Origin: Bacteroidia bacterium
Lineage (GTDB): Bacteria; Bacteroidota; Bacteroidia; Bacteroidales; Marinifilaceae
Direction of reading: 5' to 3'
NCBI GenBank assembly: GCA_025999735.1
Contig: BNXR01000106.1
Location: 1 to 6,147 of the forward strand
Length of the DNA: 6,147 nucleotides
Shown: positions 6,128 to 6,147 of the stretch, piece after piece
How positions within the stretch are numbered: position 1 is the first letter of the stretch
Layout of the letters: the number at the start of each line of letters is the position of its first letter
Notes under the pieces: model-generated
Told to the model about the DNA's origin: nothing
Seen by the model: only the letters and a program-made list of their open reading frames with translations
Databases searched by the model: none
Made by a program: the position numbers and the translations under genes

Positions 6128-6147
6128 GATAATTATTTTGAGAAACG

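Larger units (their letters stand above)
5764..6147. other. 384-base gap upstream of the operon: structured leader or inserted palindromic element
   Basis: No convincing protein gene is present. From the operon start outward it contains an A/T-rich stretch (5764-5800), a small hairpin (5800-5823), an A8 run (5852-5859; T8 on the minus strand), the long palindrome (5876-6013), a 13-codon minus-strand frame (6017-6058), a very A/T-rich block (about 6079-6112) and a possible -7 element (6120-6127). A 64-codon minus-strand frame (5783-5977) overlaps half of the palindrome and has no family resemblance. No tRNA or known riboswitch was recognised. Confidence 0.8.

Overview
The window looks like chromosomal DNA of a Bacteroidota member, probably Bacteroidales-like. 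The evidence is a promoter matching the Bacteroides consensus (TTTG, 20 bases, TAnnTTTG) upstream of one gene, starts that lack clear Shine-Dalgarno sequences, A/T-rich leaders, moderate-to-low GC, and protein types common in that phylum (PEGA proteins, LPP20-like lipoproteins, an AraC/GyrI-like fusion). Species cannot be named from the sequence.

Layout. (1) Bases 2-532, plus strand: the 3' end of a gene that begins outside the window, product not recognised. (2) Bases 545-1447, minus strand: an AraC-type regulator with a C-terminal GyrI-like ligand-binding domain, convergent with the first gene. It has its own good promoter at 1496-1527 and a possible direct-repeat operator just upstream. 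(3) Bases 1591-5763, minus strand: three tightly packed genes read in the order 5763 to 1591. They encode a 189-residue LPP20-like lipoprotein, a 641-residue exported protein with an N-terminal LPP20-like module and a C-terminal NTF2-like region, and a 554-residue exported PEGA-repeat protein. The spacings are 12 bp and 0 bp (TAG directly followed by ATG), so they are almost certainly one operon. (4) Bases 5764-6147: 384 bases without a convincing gene, upstream of the operon. Most of the centre is a 138-bp, almost perfectly symmetric interrupted palindrome (5876-6013).

How the parts may work together. All three operon products carry export signals, and two share an LPP20-like module, so the operon probably builds an envelope-associated assembly: a lipid-anchored small subunit, a large periplasmic or surface partner, and a beta-rich PEGA protein that could bind wall or surface glycans or proteins. 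This is inference from domain types; no enzyme activity is visible. The AraC gene lies downstream on the same strand with its own promoter, and nothing shows that it controls the operon.

The points most worth following up are the long palindrome in the operon leader, with a 13-codon reading frame ending 3 bases before it, and the PEGA protein, whose last 200 residues are a separate DxNxDGxxD-containing domain encoded in DNA about 10 percentage points lower in GC than the PEGA part.
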